Assembly (NCBI GenBank): GCA_009760855.2
Contig: WPIO01000001.1
Location: 15,106,001-15,170,000, forward strand
Direction of reading: 5' to 3'
Length of the DNA: 64,000 nt
Source: Cristatella mucedo
Lineage: Eukaryota; Bryozoa; Phylactolaemata; Cristatellidae
Positions within the stretch are counted from its first letter, which is position 1. Every line of letters begins with the position of its first letter. Positions 45,355 to 55,384 of this stretch are shown here, in pieces. A program made the position numbers and the translations under genes. Under the pieces are notes generated by a model, which made no database searches, was not told where the DNA came from, and worked only from the letters and a program-made list of their open reading frames with translations.

Positions 45355-47880
45355 CATGTGTGAGTAGCCCCCTCAGATCACCTAATCTCTTTCCAGGCAC
45401 TTTACATCTGCTGTAAAGGAAGCCTGTCAATGTGGACAATATGGATAGTGACAATATGCCCAGCGTCATCGTGCATAAATAAGCACACAAACGCTCATTC
45501 GCGAGGCAAGTGCTATAAGAAACAGGAGTTTTTAGCTTCTTTTTAAGCGAGCCTAGTCAGGAGAATAATCGTGATGTCCGTCGGGATGAAGCTCCAAACT
45601 TGAGCTTTTGAGAGCATACTAACTAAAGGCTCGGTCTCTAATAGATTAGAGGTTGTTTCGAGGCACAGCTAAACGATTTGAGTCACACTAGCGGGCGGTA
45701 CGATGCCGAACCAGTTTGTGAGTAGTTTCTGAAGGGACCTAAGAATTACTGACATAACCTTTAAAACGTTATGCTGCTTGATTGAGAGCCACTGCAGGTC
45801 GGGGAGAAGTTGTGTGGTGTAGGAACTTCGACGTTCACGGCAGGCAAGACTAGCTCTGAGTTTTGCACAAGCTGTAAGCGCCTGATTGCATAGGTCTGCA
45901 AGTAGTGAATTACATAAATTGAGATAATGTCACCTGCAAATGCACCAAACTGAATGCGGCATCCTTATCTAACCATGCCTGGATGTGTGCAACTTTACTA
46001 GTAGCTGAAAGTAGACGCATGTGCAGCAAGCACGTAGTCCTGTGCAGCAAGAACGTATGCCTGTGCAGCAAGCACTTTTGCTTGAAATAGCCCTATCCAA
46101 GCAGTACACATACTGAGATCATACCACGGCGATGATGAGCTCGGTATATCTTAGCTAACCGTAGCAAACATGGGACGACTCCGTCCCTGTAGAAGACCAC
46201 GCTGTCTCTCTTTCGGTCGATGCTTCTCTCCTGGGGACCGTGATGGCACACTAGGTAAGGCGGTTGCTTTCACGACCTCGGTCCCGAGGTCGTGGGTTCG
46301 ATTCCTGTGGTGGGCGATTCTTTATCGCCACTGCAAGCGGTGGTGATAGCCGTAAAGGCTCTTCTGTCGCTATACAAAAAGAGGCTGTTTAATCAGCTAG
46401 GATTTTGGGGACGGTTGCTCCTCTCTTGCGGACGAGGATGTCTCTCTTAGCGAGTGATGCTGCCTTGTTGCAGCTTGTTCCGTCGCTCCAGCTGGCGGTG
46501 CCGTGTCTCCTACAGACGATGACGTCTCTCCATAGACTTTAATATGGAGCAGCTGATGTGGTCGTCTAGTAAAAGATTAATCTGGAACAGGGCACCCAGA
46601 TTTTGTGCAGATGCTAGGTGAGATATGCTGGCTCATTTCGAGGGGTAGGCCTTCCAATTTCCGAGCGACACTAGGTTTGTTCGTAAATAGTATGTTGGTT
46701 TTCTCGACACTCAACTTAAGAAAGTTTAATGTCATCTAAGTGTGGATGTTGGCAATAGATGCAGAAAGGGAGCTGAGAAGCTTGATGTACCGGAGGACTT
46801 CGAGGGATCAAAACATAGGTACAGCTCTGTGTCACCCGCAAAGAAACGAAGGCCAAGATTGTACTTGGCGATTACATCGGCATTACGGAAAGTATAAATT
46901 GTAAAATTAAGTGGCACCCCATACCATAGAGCCTTCTTGGATGAATGCTGCCCCTTGACATCAATGCTTTGAAGTCTCCTACTGACATAGGACCTAAATC
47001 ATTGGAGTGCACTGCCAGTGGTGCCCAGGCGAGATGAGAGGCGCTCGAGAAGGACTTAGTGATCAATAGTGTCAAACGCTGCCAAAAGATCAAGCAAAAC
47101 AAGCAGAAAGACCCTACCTAAGTCTGCATTCCTGGGAAGGTTGTTATACATTTGAAGCAATGCTGACTCTGCAGTGATTAGCTCTAAAACCTGATCGGAA
47201 CTCGTTAAGTTTGACATTTTAATGTAAGAGTCAACCATAACTCGCTCCGGTGTTTTTGATAAGAACAACAGGTGGAAGATCGGACGTTGGTAACACTCTC
47301 CTGGACTATTGCTGCCTTATTAATACATGACCTAACAGCAGCCTTTTTGAAAGGTGCCGGGACAAGACCAGCCGCTAAAGACATATCTATAGTTATGCAT
47401 GGCAGCAGTAGACCTATAAATTGCAGAAGGAGAACAGCGGGTACAGGGTCTAGAGGCCTGGTCGTCTTTTTAGATTTGCAGATGAACTTCAAGATACTAT
47501 CACAAGTGGCAGCCTTGAATATGGATATTGAAGTGTTGCAAGGAAGGTAGAGAAGACAAGAGCCCAGTGAGGATAATACCGAGGGAAATGAATCCAACGA
47601 GGCTGCAGTTACCTAAAAGATGGACTCTTTTATCATATTTATCTTGCTGACAAAGAAGCTAGACAACGATCTGCTAGTTCACCACAAGGATCACTACGTA
47701 AGATACCAACCTGGAAGCGATTAAGATGGTTGAGGGTCGACATCAGCATTTTTTGATCGTGTGCATCTGTGACTCGAGTAACTTTTTATAGAAGTTCATT
47801 TATCAATCTCTTCTACTTCTTAATTCATAATATTAGGTCCTCTAGTAGTTAGGTCTAGGGTTGAGGGCTTTCATGTAACC
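45320..47880 (-). mobile_element. LINE-A, diverged copy interrupted at about 46012-46560
   Basis: Minus strand, collinear with 52545-54600: the linker region (CACAGATGCACACGATCAAA), QSGF- and [11 protein letters not shown]-like RT pieces (47050-47200), YRPLSL-like remains, FFAGDTELYLCFDPS (46780-46840), then after the interruption the C-terminal region (45350-46010) and the tail GTGCCTGGAAAGAGATTAGG with an ATT run at 45322-45353. Many stops. The interruption contains a SINE1. Confidence 0.8.
46236..46404 (+). mobile_element. SINE1, copy d (well preserved)
   Basis: Box A TGGCACACTAGG at 46244-46255 and box B GGTTCGATTCC at 46295-46305, 39 bp apart as in a Pol III type 2 promoter. The body is GCGATTCTTTATCGCCACTG, CAAGCGGTGGTGATAGCCG and TCGCTATACAAAAAGAGGC, ending TTTAATCAGCTAGGAT. 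It lies within the interruption of the LINE-A copy at 45.3-47.9 kb. Confidence 0.92.
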
Positions 47881-48053
47881 TCCATTTCTTCAGAAACTTA
47901 ATGACATTTGATTGGAAAGCATACCCAAAAATCACAGCAGCTACTAACTAGCAAGCGTCGGAGTGCAGAGAGTCTCCTTGTTGCCTACTATGTACAAGCT
48001 GATCCTACGACTCAAGTTCCCCTATCACAAATTATTTTGTTACTATACAAAGC

Positions 48054-48431
48054 TGAGGGCGTGATCGAAGAAGTTCACGAGATTGCCCCAACCAAACGGT
48101 ACACAGCGACCACAATGCTTGCGAGCCATGATGGCACACTAGGTAAGGCGGTTGCTTTCACGACCTCGGTCCCGAGGTCGTGGGTTCGATTCCTACGGTG
48201 GGCGATCCTTTATCGCCACTGCAAGCGGTGGTGATAGCCGTATAGGTTCTTCTGTCGCTATACAAAAAGAGGCTGTTTAATCAGCTAGGATAAGGATAAG
48301 TAACTAATTGCAAGTAAACAGGGAGAGACTGAGGGCGTGATCGAAGAAGTTCACGAGGTTGCTCCAACCAAACGGTACACAGCGACCACAACGCTTGCAA
48401 GTAACTACTTGCAAGTAAACAGGGAGAGATT
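48054..48431 (+). repeat. About 100-bp tandem duplication, first copy split by SINE1
   Basis: GAGGGCGTGATCGAAGAAGT to ACAATGCTTGCGAG (48055-48126), and after the SINE TAACTAATTGCAAGTAAACA (48301-48326), match the uninterrupted second copy at 48329-48429. Confidence 0.85.
48123..48296 (+). mobile_element. SINE1, copy e (well preserved)
   Basis: Box A TGGCACACTAGG (48132-48143) and box B GGTTCGATTCC (48183-48193), then the same body as copy d and the end TTTAATCAGCTAGGATAAGG. Nearly identical to copy d, suggesting recent activity. Confidence 0.92.
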
Positions 48432-48594
48432 TCCCTGATAATATCGGCAGCATGACGAAGCTTATCACATCAAGGATGCTACGTGCTTGACATCGACTTG
48501 ACTATCCGACGCATCTGCCAAGGACTGATGTTTTAACAGAGTACCTAAGACCTATAAAATGTCTCACAATTGCCAGCTAGGAGCTAGACACCTG

Positions 48595-48905
48595 AAGCAC
48601 AATTATTAACCATGAGCTTAGTTGCTGACCTTGAACTGAGAAGTGCCTATGAATGTCCACGATGAGCCGAGGCTTATGAACAGCATGATTTATGCATATG
48701 TGAACAAGATTACTCTATTTATTGTGTGAATGAGATTATTCTATAAAACTACGACCTGACCACTATATTAGGCAAGAACCTGACCGTAGTCACTCTCTTG
48801 GAGTAACGGTCGGCAGGCCGGTGAGCCAGAGGGCTGAGCGTAAGCTGCTATAAGCTTGTAAACGAGTCTGTTGGAAGTCATGTGTCTTATCAGCTGTAAT
48901 ATAAA
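48595..48905 (+). repeat. Dispersed repeat R2, copy b
   Basis: Matches 6650-6965 in order (GCTGACCTTGAACTGAGA, GCCGAGGCTTATGAACAG, GTAGTCACTCTCTTGGAGTA, ATAAGCTTGTAAACGAGTC). Confidence 0.6.
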
Positions 48906-49134
48906 AGCAATAATGTGTGCTGTTCTAATACGGTTTAGAAGCTAACGCGGCCTACGAGATATAAAGCGCTGGGTCGTTACGGTTGGCGTGTTGCAAGCGT
49001 GTTGTCGCCTGATCCAGGTCTCTGCAAATGGCATGCGTTTTGCTGCTACCGAACTTGTGAGGGCGGCGAGGTCATAACACCTAAGGTGTATGGGTACACG
49101 CCAAGCTCCGAATCATGCACGATGTAAAAAAAAA

Positions 49135-49212
49135 TAATGCACACGTGTCTGAGAGAGTGTGCATGTGCATGTGTATGTGCATGTGTGTGTGCATGTGAGC
49201 GTGTGTACACAG
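49135..49212. repeat. TG/CA-rich alternating tract
   Basis: GTGTGCATGTGCATGTGTAT and GTGCATGTGTGTGTGCATG, alternating purine-pyrimidine. Confidence 0.85.
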
Positions 49213-49589
49213 CCAATATAGCACGATCAGCACACAATATATGTCGCTAGAAGCGCTTTCATTGCCAAAAACCAAGTTCAATAAGGAATATCTTATGAAA
49301 ATAGGTCTACCGGAGCCTGTGCAACGACAACAATCAATTAACAAACCCTTCCTGCCGGCTAGCGAGCCAGGCTAATACAAATAGATATAGAAACGTGAGA
49401 CCGGCAGACCTAGCCAACAAAACAAAATGGCAGTCAGAAGCAAGAAACTTAAGCAAGCAGAACCACCCTACGTATAAATGACAGAAGGATGCACGGTTTC
49501 TTGCGGTGGTCGGTGCACAGACCAATGCTCGGTTCTGGCAACTTCGCTAGTCGAGATGGTCGGAGTACGAACAGCTGCCCCTCGGTGTA

Positions 49590-49813
49590 CTATCTTTCTA
49601 GCAGCGAAGCCCGCCGCCGTATCAGCAGCTCTAGCACGATGTAGCCTGCCAGACCGGCCACGAGCAGGGCGGCTGCCACGTACGTCTTGCCGATTATGGC
49701 AAGCCAAGTAAATGCACTGCCGAGTGCACCGAGGGCTATGCCGCCACCGAAGATGAGCAAGAACGCCGCAGAAGCAGCCAGCAGACGCTCCTTGAAAAGT
49801 ACGCCCAGCAGAG
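49590..49813 (-). CDS. UNC93A: UNC93-2 last coding exon
   Basis: The acceptor is CTTTTGTAG|CT. The first 2 nt complete a split alanine codon from the exon at 50006-50140, giving LLN-ALLGVLFKERLLAASAAF, which is the conserved NALYGVLF block of UNC93A proteins. Two hydrophobic helices follow (AAFLLIFGGGIALGALGSAF and VAAALLVAGLAGYIVLELL), then RRRASLLER and TAG. The basic end would be cytosolic. Same phase as the UNC93-1 exon 8224-8444. Confidence 0.9.
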
Positions 49814-50005
49814 CTACAAAAGATTACTACAGATGACTCCAAGCAAACTGCCTGTGATTGCTCCGCAAGCATGCCAAATCGCTCAAACGCACCCATGCAA
49901 GGTGAAGACCCCTGCGACAGCAGAGGCGGCACCTCTATGGTGGCAGGGCCTCAGCTTCCTTGCCACAAATGACAAAAGAGAGCCACTGTTGACGAAGCAA
50001 CTCAC

Positions 50006-50140
50006 CGTTTAGCAGTGACGAGATAATGGCGTCGGAAAAGAACCACAACGCAGGCGGTATGAAGGCTACGACAGTTATGTGAGTCTCGGGTTCCCAAAAG
50101 CGTAGGACAAGGAGGCAGCCGGCTGAGATTATAATAGCTA
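50006..50140 (-). CDS. UNC93A: UNC93-2 coding exon (135 nt)
   Basis: The acceptor is CGTATTTTTAG|CT and the donor CTAAACG|GTGAGT. It encodes AIIISAGCLLVLRFWEPETH, then ITVVAFIPPALWFFSDAIIS and SLLN. I chose this acceptor over an upstream GAG at 50168 because it gives exactly the length and phase of the UNC93-1 exon 9254-9388. The upstream choice would add nine residues. Confidence 0.88.
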
Positions 50141-50202
50141 AAAATACGACCACTTTTTTCAGCACAGCTCACTAAACGAACCGTTGAGAACACACTGAGA
50201 GA

Positions 50203-50235
50203 GACACAGAGAGAGACAAAGAGGGAAGGAGAGAC

Positions 50236-50266
<31 letters not shown>

Positions 50267-50325
50267 GACAGAGAGAGACAGACAGACAGAGACAGACAGA
50301 GATAGAGACAGAGACAGAGAGGAGC
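50203..50325. repeat. GACA/GAGA microsatellite in a short intron
   Basis: GACAGACAGACAGAGACAGA-type repeats inside the 196-bp intron 50141-50336. Confidence 0.95.
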
Positions 50326-50336
50326 CAATATCCTAC

Positions 50337-50472
50337 CTGCAGACACAGTAATCACTCGGCCAATCCTGCGAGACAGCAGGCCACTCAGGAACGAGCCGGC
50401 CACTCCGAACACAGCCCCCACAAGGTAAATGTAACCCACGGTGCCGATGCCATATTGGCAGCTGATAAAGGC
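50337..50472 (-). CDS. UNC93A: UNC93-2 coding exon (136 nt)
   Basis: The acceptor is GCTGTCTTTCTGTAG|GC and the donor GTGTCTGCAG|GTAGGA. It encodes AFISCQYGIGTVGYIYLVGA, then VFGVAGSFLSGLLSRRIGR and VITVSA. It joins in phase 0 to GDYSK at 55385. Length and phase are identical to the UNC93-1 exon 15322-15457, with AFISC-YG at the same place. The RRIGR turn is the usual basic cytosolic loop between helices in this fold. Confidence 0.9.
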
Positions 50473-51162
50473 CTACAGAAAGACAGCCTGCTGTACACAA
50501 TTCAAGCCAAAGCAATACCGATGCTACTGGCACTGGCAAGTGTGCAAGCCTCGACAATCCGAATACAAAGCATCTAGCCACTTACGCAAAGCCGGTAATC
50601 TTGAGCAAATAACAGCACATCCTCTGCAGCTAATCATTATATGCCAAATAGCCCCTTATTAAACCTGCATATCCTAGCAACAGACTGCAAACACAATTGG
50701 AGCAGGAGAGGGTCAAGATAATTAGACGATTGCAACTAGCCTTTAGCACAGCCAGTACAATTTCTACCAACTGCTATAATCCACCCGTGTACAGCCATTC
50801 TTTAAAAAGAAAGTCAACTGGCAGCCATGCAGAGTGCATTGAGTACATTACCACCTCGAGCTTCAGCAAGACAAAGAACATGCTACAGCCCAGCGACCAC
50901 TCTTACAAATAAAACCTGGCAATGTACAACAATACAGAATCACTTTAACAACAAAAGAAAAGGGGCAGCAAAGACTGCGTCCGAGCAGGCAGTGTGTCAG
51001 CGTGCCCTCCCACTTCAGTGGGCCATATCCGGCAATGACCTCAAACAAACAATAACCCGTTGCCACACCACGAAGACGCGGCCATCCACGGTGGGAAATG
51101 TGCAAAGGCGTGTCTAAATCGCCGAACACTAGCAGTTTGTCTGAGCCGCCCTCTCAGCAAGG

Positions 51163-51218
<56 letters not shown>

Positions 51219-51459
51219 ACAGCAGCTAGCTGGCTTGTCACACTGCTGCCAGTCACAGCTGCATGACATGCACGCACGACTGACTCGTTGCTACAGCTGA
51301 TACTCTGGGTCTGCTTCGCTCTCGCACACCCTAGTGCTACCTGCTGAGAGGCCTACGCAGGCCATCGACAGCCACGGCAGATCTGCACGTGGCGAAACCT
51401 CAGTCTGGTTTACAGGCCACCACTTGCTACCACCAGCCGACCAACCAGACCTTGCTTCT
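50473..51459. other. UNC93-2 intron sequence with CA microsatellite
   Basis: A (CA)n run lies at 51166-51217. Otherwise no feature recognised. Confidence 0.6.
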
Positions 51460-51935
51460 TCAGAGTGCTCTCGAACCACTCGCTCGTCAGCATTTGATGA
51501 TCATGTCATTCCTTGCACTAAATTGAAATCTTCTGGTGATCGAGACTTCAGCACCAAAAGCCTGGAACTCACTTTTGGGTACAGGCACAACCAGAAAATG
51601 ACCTTGCCTCCATTGAGTCCCAGCTCAAGACACATCTATTGTGGTCAGCTGTTCCTTTACCCATGTGAACTTTTCTTTTTTGCACCGGTGTTCTTTTCGT
51701 GCTAACCTGTGCAAGATTCAGTGCATATTTCTAGCCACAGGGACCTACTAACCAGGGGCCATGAATGTCTTTGCATTTGCTTGAGCATACTGGCCTAAGC
51801 ACGATACTTGCTAGTGAATGCCTGATACCATGCATGTCACTAACTAGTGGATATTGATTCTTTTGCAGCAAATTGTAAAGTGTCTGGATAAAGCTTTAGT
51901 CCTCCTGTGGTGTATAAAAACGATCTATTACAACT
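51460..51935 (+). mobile_element. LINE-C: 3' end of another L2-like family
   Basis: A coding remnant (KSSGDRDFS, then a KAWNSLLG-like stretch in a shifted frame) corresponds to the FGDRAFSSYAPTAWNALP region of LINE-A, followed by its own 3' UTR and the related tail GCAAATTGTAAAGTGTCTGG, GGTGTATAAAAACGATC. Too different in sequence to be LINE-A. Confidence 0.55.
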
Positions 51936-52139
51936 AATAGTATAATCGGTGACACCCAATAGTAAAGTAGAAAGTTATTTGCTGTGCATACAGCATAGTA
52001 CAAAATTTGCTAACTTTCACTGGTCACGACCAATTGCAGCCTAGTTCACAGCTACTGTATTTAATTTAGATGCAAAGATTTTTTTTTAATTGACACGATG
52101 ATGGTGGTCTCGAAGCCTCCTCCCCTTCCTCGACCTCAT

Positions 52140-54604
52140 CCTTCAGCTAATCTCATTCAATCTACAGTGTGTGCCCACATTCTCCTCTAAAATAACCTGT
52201 GAATCGCGAAACCTCAAGACCCTTGACATCGATGCTGTCCGTGCGAGCATATCTGCTTCACCTTTGCTGCTCAGTCCTCCCTCCGATCTGTCATCACTGG
52301 TAGATTGCTACAACACGACACTAGCTGACACGCTCGACGAGTTTGCACCTTTGACAAAGCGCACTGTGCGCCCCCGCCCAGACGGCCTATGGTTTACCAC
52401 AGACATTAAACTAGCCAAGTCTACTAAACGAAAGCTTGAAAAGGCATACAAAAGATCCGAACTAACTGTCCATCGACAGGCATATGAAGACTACTGTAGG
52501 TCGTACCAATCGATCCTAGCAAAGGCTAAGTCTAGCTTCTATAGAAACATTGTTGAATCACAGATGCACAATCCAAAAATGCTGATGTCGACAATAAACC
52601 ATCTCCTCAACCGTTCCCAGGTTAGCTCCTTACCAGACAATCCTTGTGATGATCTAGCCGATCGCTTCTCTCGATTCTTTGTGCAGAAGATAGACAAAAT
52701 CAGGGAATCCATCCCTGCGATGACAACCTTCCCACTAGAATGCTGTTCCTCGGTTCCTGGCTGCGCCTCAATGTCTGCATTTAAACAGGTCACCAGTGAT
52801 GTAGTCCTAAAGCTCGTATCTCAATCAAAGAAGACAACAAGTCCACTGGACCCTATTCCCACTGTCCTGCTCCTACGTTGCATTGATCTGCTGCTGCCAT
52901 GCATAACCAACATCATTAATATGTCATTAGCCTCAGGTCAGGTCCCAGCACCTTTCAAAAAAGCTGCAGTCAGGCCACTTCTCAAGAAAGCTACACTAGA
53001 CCAAGAGAACTTAAGCAACTACCGCCCAGTCTCCCTTCTACCATTCCTATCAAAGACACTGGAACGGGTCGTGGCAGACCAGCTGAACTCATATATCGAA
53101 ACCTCACACCTTGCTAGTAAGTTCCAGTCTGGCTTTAGAGCTAATCACTCCACAGAGTCAGCATTGCTTCGGGTATACAACGACCTACTTAGGAATGCAG
53201 ACATGGGTAGAGTGTCTCTTCTTGTTTTGCTCGATCTTTCGGCAGCTTTTGATACCATCGATCACAAAGTACTTCTAGAGCGCCTCTCATCTCGCCTGGG
53301 CATCACTGGCACTGCTCTGCAGTGGTTCAGGTCCTATCTCAGTGGGAGACTCCAGAGTGTTGACGTGAATGGACAAAGATCATCTGAGGTACCTCTAAAA
53401 TATGGAGTACCTCAGGGCTCTGTGCTAGGTCCGGTCCTTTTCACCGTTTATACTCTCCCTCTCGCTGATGTGATTGCCAAGCACAATCTAGGCTTTCACT
53501 TCTATGCGGATGACACTCAGTTGTACCTTTGCTTTGACCCCTCCCAGCCTTCGAGCACCTCAAATTCTCTCAACTCACTTGCTGCATGCATTGATGACAT
53601 CCGATCATGGATGGCAGCAAATTTTCTAAAACTAAACGATGATAAAACTAACTTACTAGTTATGGGCAAACCTAGTGTTATTCAGAAATTGGAAAGGCTG
53701 ACTTTCAAAATTGGCTCTGCCAGCATATCTCCAGTTGCATCAGCTCGAAATCTAGGTGTCATATTCCAAAGCGACCTCTCGTTAGACGACCACATCAGCT
53801 CCACAGTCAAATCAGCCTATTTTCAGCTTCATAACATTGCTAAAATTAGGGCTTGTTTAGATAAGGATACCACGTCCAAGTTGGTCCATGCATTCGTGAC
53901 ATCTCGTCTCGACTTCTGCAACTCACTGCTTACTGGCCTACCAGCATGTGTGATCAGGCGATTGCAGCTGGTGCAAAACTCTGCAGCTAGGCTTGTCTGT
54001 CGTGAGCGTCGCAGTTGCCACATTACTCCACTTCTCGCCGACCTGCACTGGTTACCAGTCAAGCAACGGATTGACTTCAAGGTTTTGTCGCTCACTTTTA
54101 GGTCTCTTCATTCTATGGCTCCAGCCTATCTTTCAGATATACTACCCCATCAGGCAAAGCATCGTACCACTCGCTTTTCGGAATCCAACAGTCTAGAAAT
54201 ACCTCGTACAAACCTTAAATCCTTTGGAGACCGTGCATTTAGCTCGTATGCTCCCACAGCCTGGAACGCCCTCCCGACCTGCATCAGAACATCCCCTGAC
54301 CTGACCACATTTAAAAGAAACTTAAAAACATACCTATTTAGGACAGCATTTAGTGGGTCCTTGTGATTCGTCCTCGATATGCTTATGCGTGCTGACACTG
54401 TTCATGCTGCCACTAACCACATTTGCATGCTGACCCAGTGCATGTAACCCCTAACCATGTTATTCATTTTGTTTGTTTTTCAAGCATGATTTTACTTACT
54501 ATTCTATTGCGTATCACTTTGCAGCAAATGTAAAGCGCCTAGAAAGAGATTAAGTTCTCTGAGGGCGCTTTATCAAGTGCAATATTATTATTATTATTAT
54601 TATA
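52140..54604 (+). mobile_element. LINE-A reference copy (5'-truncated, intact RT frame)
   Basis: The element starts after the endonuclease domain and contains the ORF at 52171-54366, a 3' UTR (54367-54530) and a tail that folds as a stem (GCGCCTAGAAAGAGATTAAG, TTCTCTGAGGGCGC), then TTATCAAGTGCAATATT and (ATT)n to 54604. It is antisense within the UNC93-2 intron 50473-55384. The 5' junction is approximate because no target duplication is clear. Confidence 0.9.
52171..54366 (+). CDS. LINE-A reverse transcriptase (731 codons, N-terminally incomplete)
   Basis: An uninterrupted frame. Residues ~1-110 are the linker after the missing endonuclease (SSLVDCYNTTLADTLDEFAP, RPRPDGLWFT). The reverse transcriptase spans about 215-520: RPVSLLPFLSKTLERVVADQ (~283), QSGFRANHSTESALLRVY, motif [14 protein letters not shown] (Asp355), GVPQGSVLGPVLF, and motif C FYADDTQLY with catalytic Asp447-Asp448. 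The C-terminal region has ARNLGVIFQSDLSLDDH, LDFCNSLLTGLP, and FGDRAFSSYAPTAWNALP, typical of L2/CR1-type elements. All catalytic residues are present. There is no natural ATG at the annotated start (GTG), as expected for a truncated copy. Role in the family: reverse transcription of LINE RNA at a nicked target. Confidence 0.9.
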   Translation: MPTFSSKITCESRNLKTLDIDAVRASISASPLLLSPPSDLSSLVDCYNTTLADTLDEFAPLTKRTVRPRPDGLWFTTDIKLAKSTKRKLEKAYKRSELTVHRQAYEDYCRSYQSILAKAKSSFYRNIVESQMHNPKMLMSTINHLLNRSQVSSLPDNPCDDLADRFSRFFVQKIDKIRESIPAMTTFPLECCSSVPGCASMSAFKQVTSDVVLKLVSQSKKTTSPLDPIPTVLLLRCIDLLLPCITNIINMSLASGQVPAPFKKAAVRPLLKKATLDQENLSNYRPVSLLPFLSKTLERVVADQLNSYIETSHLASKFQSGFRANHSTESALLRVYNDLLRNADMGRVSLLVLLDLSAAFDTIDHKVLLERLSSRLGITGTALQWFRSYLSGRLQSVDVNGQRSSEVPLKYGVPQGSVLGPVLFTVYTLPLADVIAKHNLGFHFYADDTQLYLCFDPSQPSSTSNSLNSLAACIDDIRSWMAANFLKLNDDKTNLLVMGKPSVIQKLERLTFKIGSASISPVASARNLGVIFQSDLSLDDHISSTVKSAYFQLHNIAKIRACLDKDTTSKLVHAFVTSRLDFCNSLLTGLPACVIRRLQLVQNSAARLVCRERRSCHITPLLADLHWLPVKQRIDFKVLSLTFRSLHSMAPAYLSDILPHQAKHRTTRFSESNSLEIPRTNLKSFGDRAFSSYAPTAWNALPTCIRTSPDLTTFKRNLKTYLFRTAFSGSL

Positions 54605-55384
54605 ATCTGGTTCTGAGCTGCCAGGTATGTTAAGGGTGTATAACATCCAGATTCGGAGGGGGGCAGCTTGGCCTCCCACAAAGACAGCAAGCATATAGAT
54701 GTGCACTGAATTTTTTTTGGCTAACTCAGACGAGGCAAAATTCTGTACGTTGCCATTTGCAGCAACTTGCTGATTATGGATAAACGTGGCAAGAAAGGTG
54801 TAGGATGCACCACTCTCTGTGCGGACATCCCTGAGCATATATATATATGACCTATCTGCACCAGCCTAGTTCATCACCTCAAAAGATGTTTCCGTGCTAA
54901 GAGAAGTCAGTTCGCTCACATTCGCTGGTGCAACAAAACAGATGGCCTCACCCACAGCATGCACCAATGAACATACTGCCACGGCACCTATCAGAGGCTA
55001 CGTGGATATACTGCAGTGACTCTTGCATGCCACTGCAGATGGTGGTACTCTATACCCTGCTGATCGGCTATCCCGTGCTTCGTGGAAAGCACCGATCACT
55101 AGAGCTGTCAAATTGGCACCAGTGCTAACTGCCAGTCACAGGTAGCAGAGAAGCAATAGAACATCGGCTCAGGGAGGTGCCGAAAGAGCACGGCTCAGTG
55201 AACGCCACTTTTTTCAGCTACACTGGAGCTGCCACAAAAGCACGTGCGTTGTACACCACCACCAGCTGCAAACAAGCACCAGCTGGTAGTTGAACGGACC
55301 ACGAGGCCTGGTGTGGGCACCAGAGGCAACCTGAGAAGCACCAGCAGTGGCCGCGAATGTGTTGCCAGAAACGAATGCACCTAC
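54605..55384. other. UNC93-2 intron next to the donor, no feature recognised
   Basis: The minus-strand frame of the large exon continues to about 55214, but the donor at 55384 ends the coding part. A short TATATATATA lies at 54838-54848. Confidence 0.5.

Noticed and set aside
46244-46305. Box A and box B taken as a tRNA gene
   Set aside because: The same head recurs in several copies joined to a constant non-tRNA body, so it is a SINE. I could not fold a full acceptor stem.
50141-50167. Nine extra residues at the start of the UNC93-2 135-nt exon
   Set aside because: An upstream acceptor is possible, but the downstream one gives the exact paralogous length and the usual spacing between the GR turn and the next helix.
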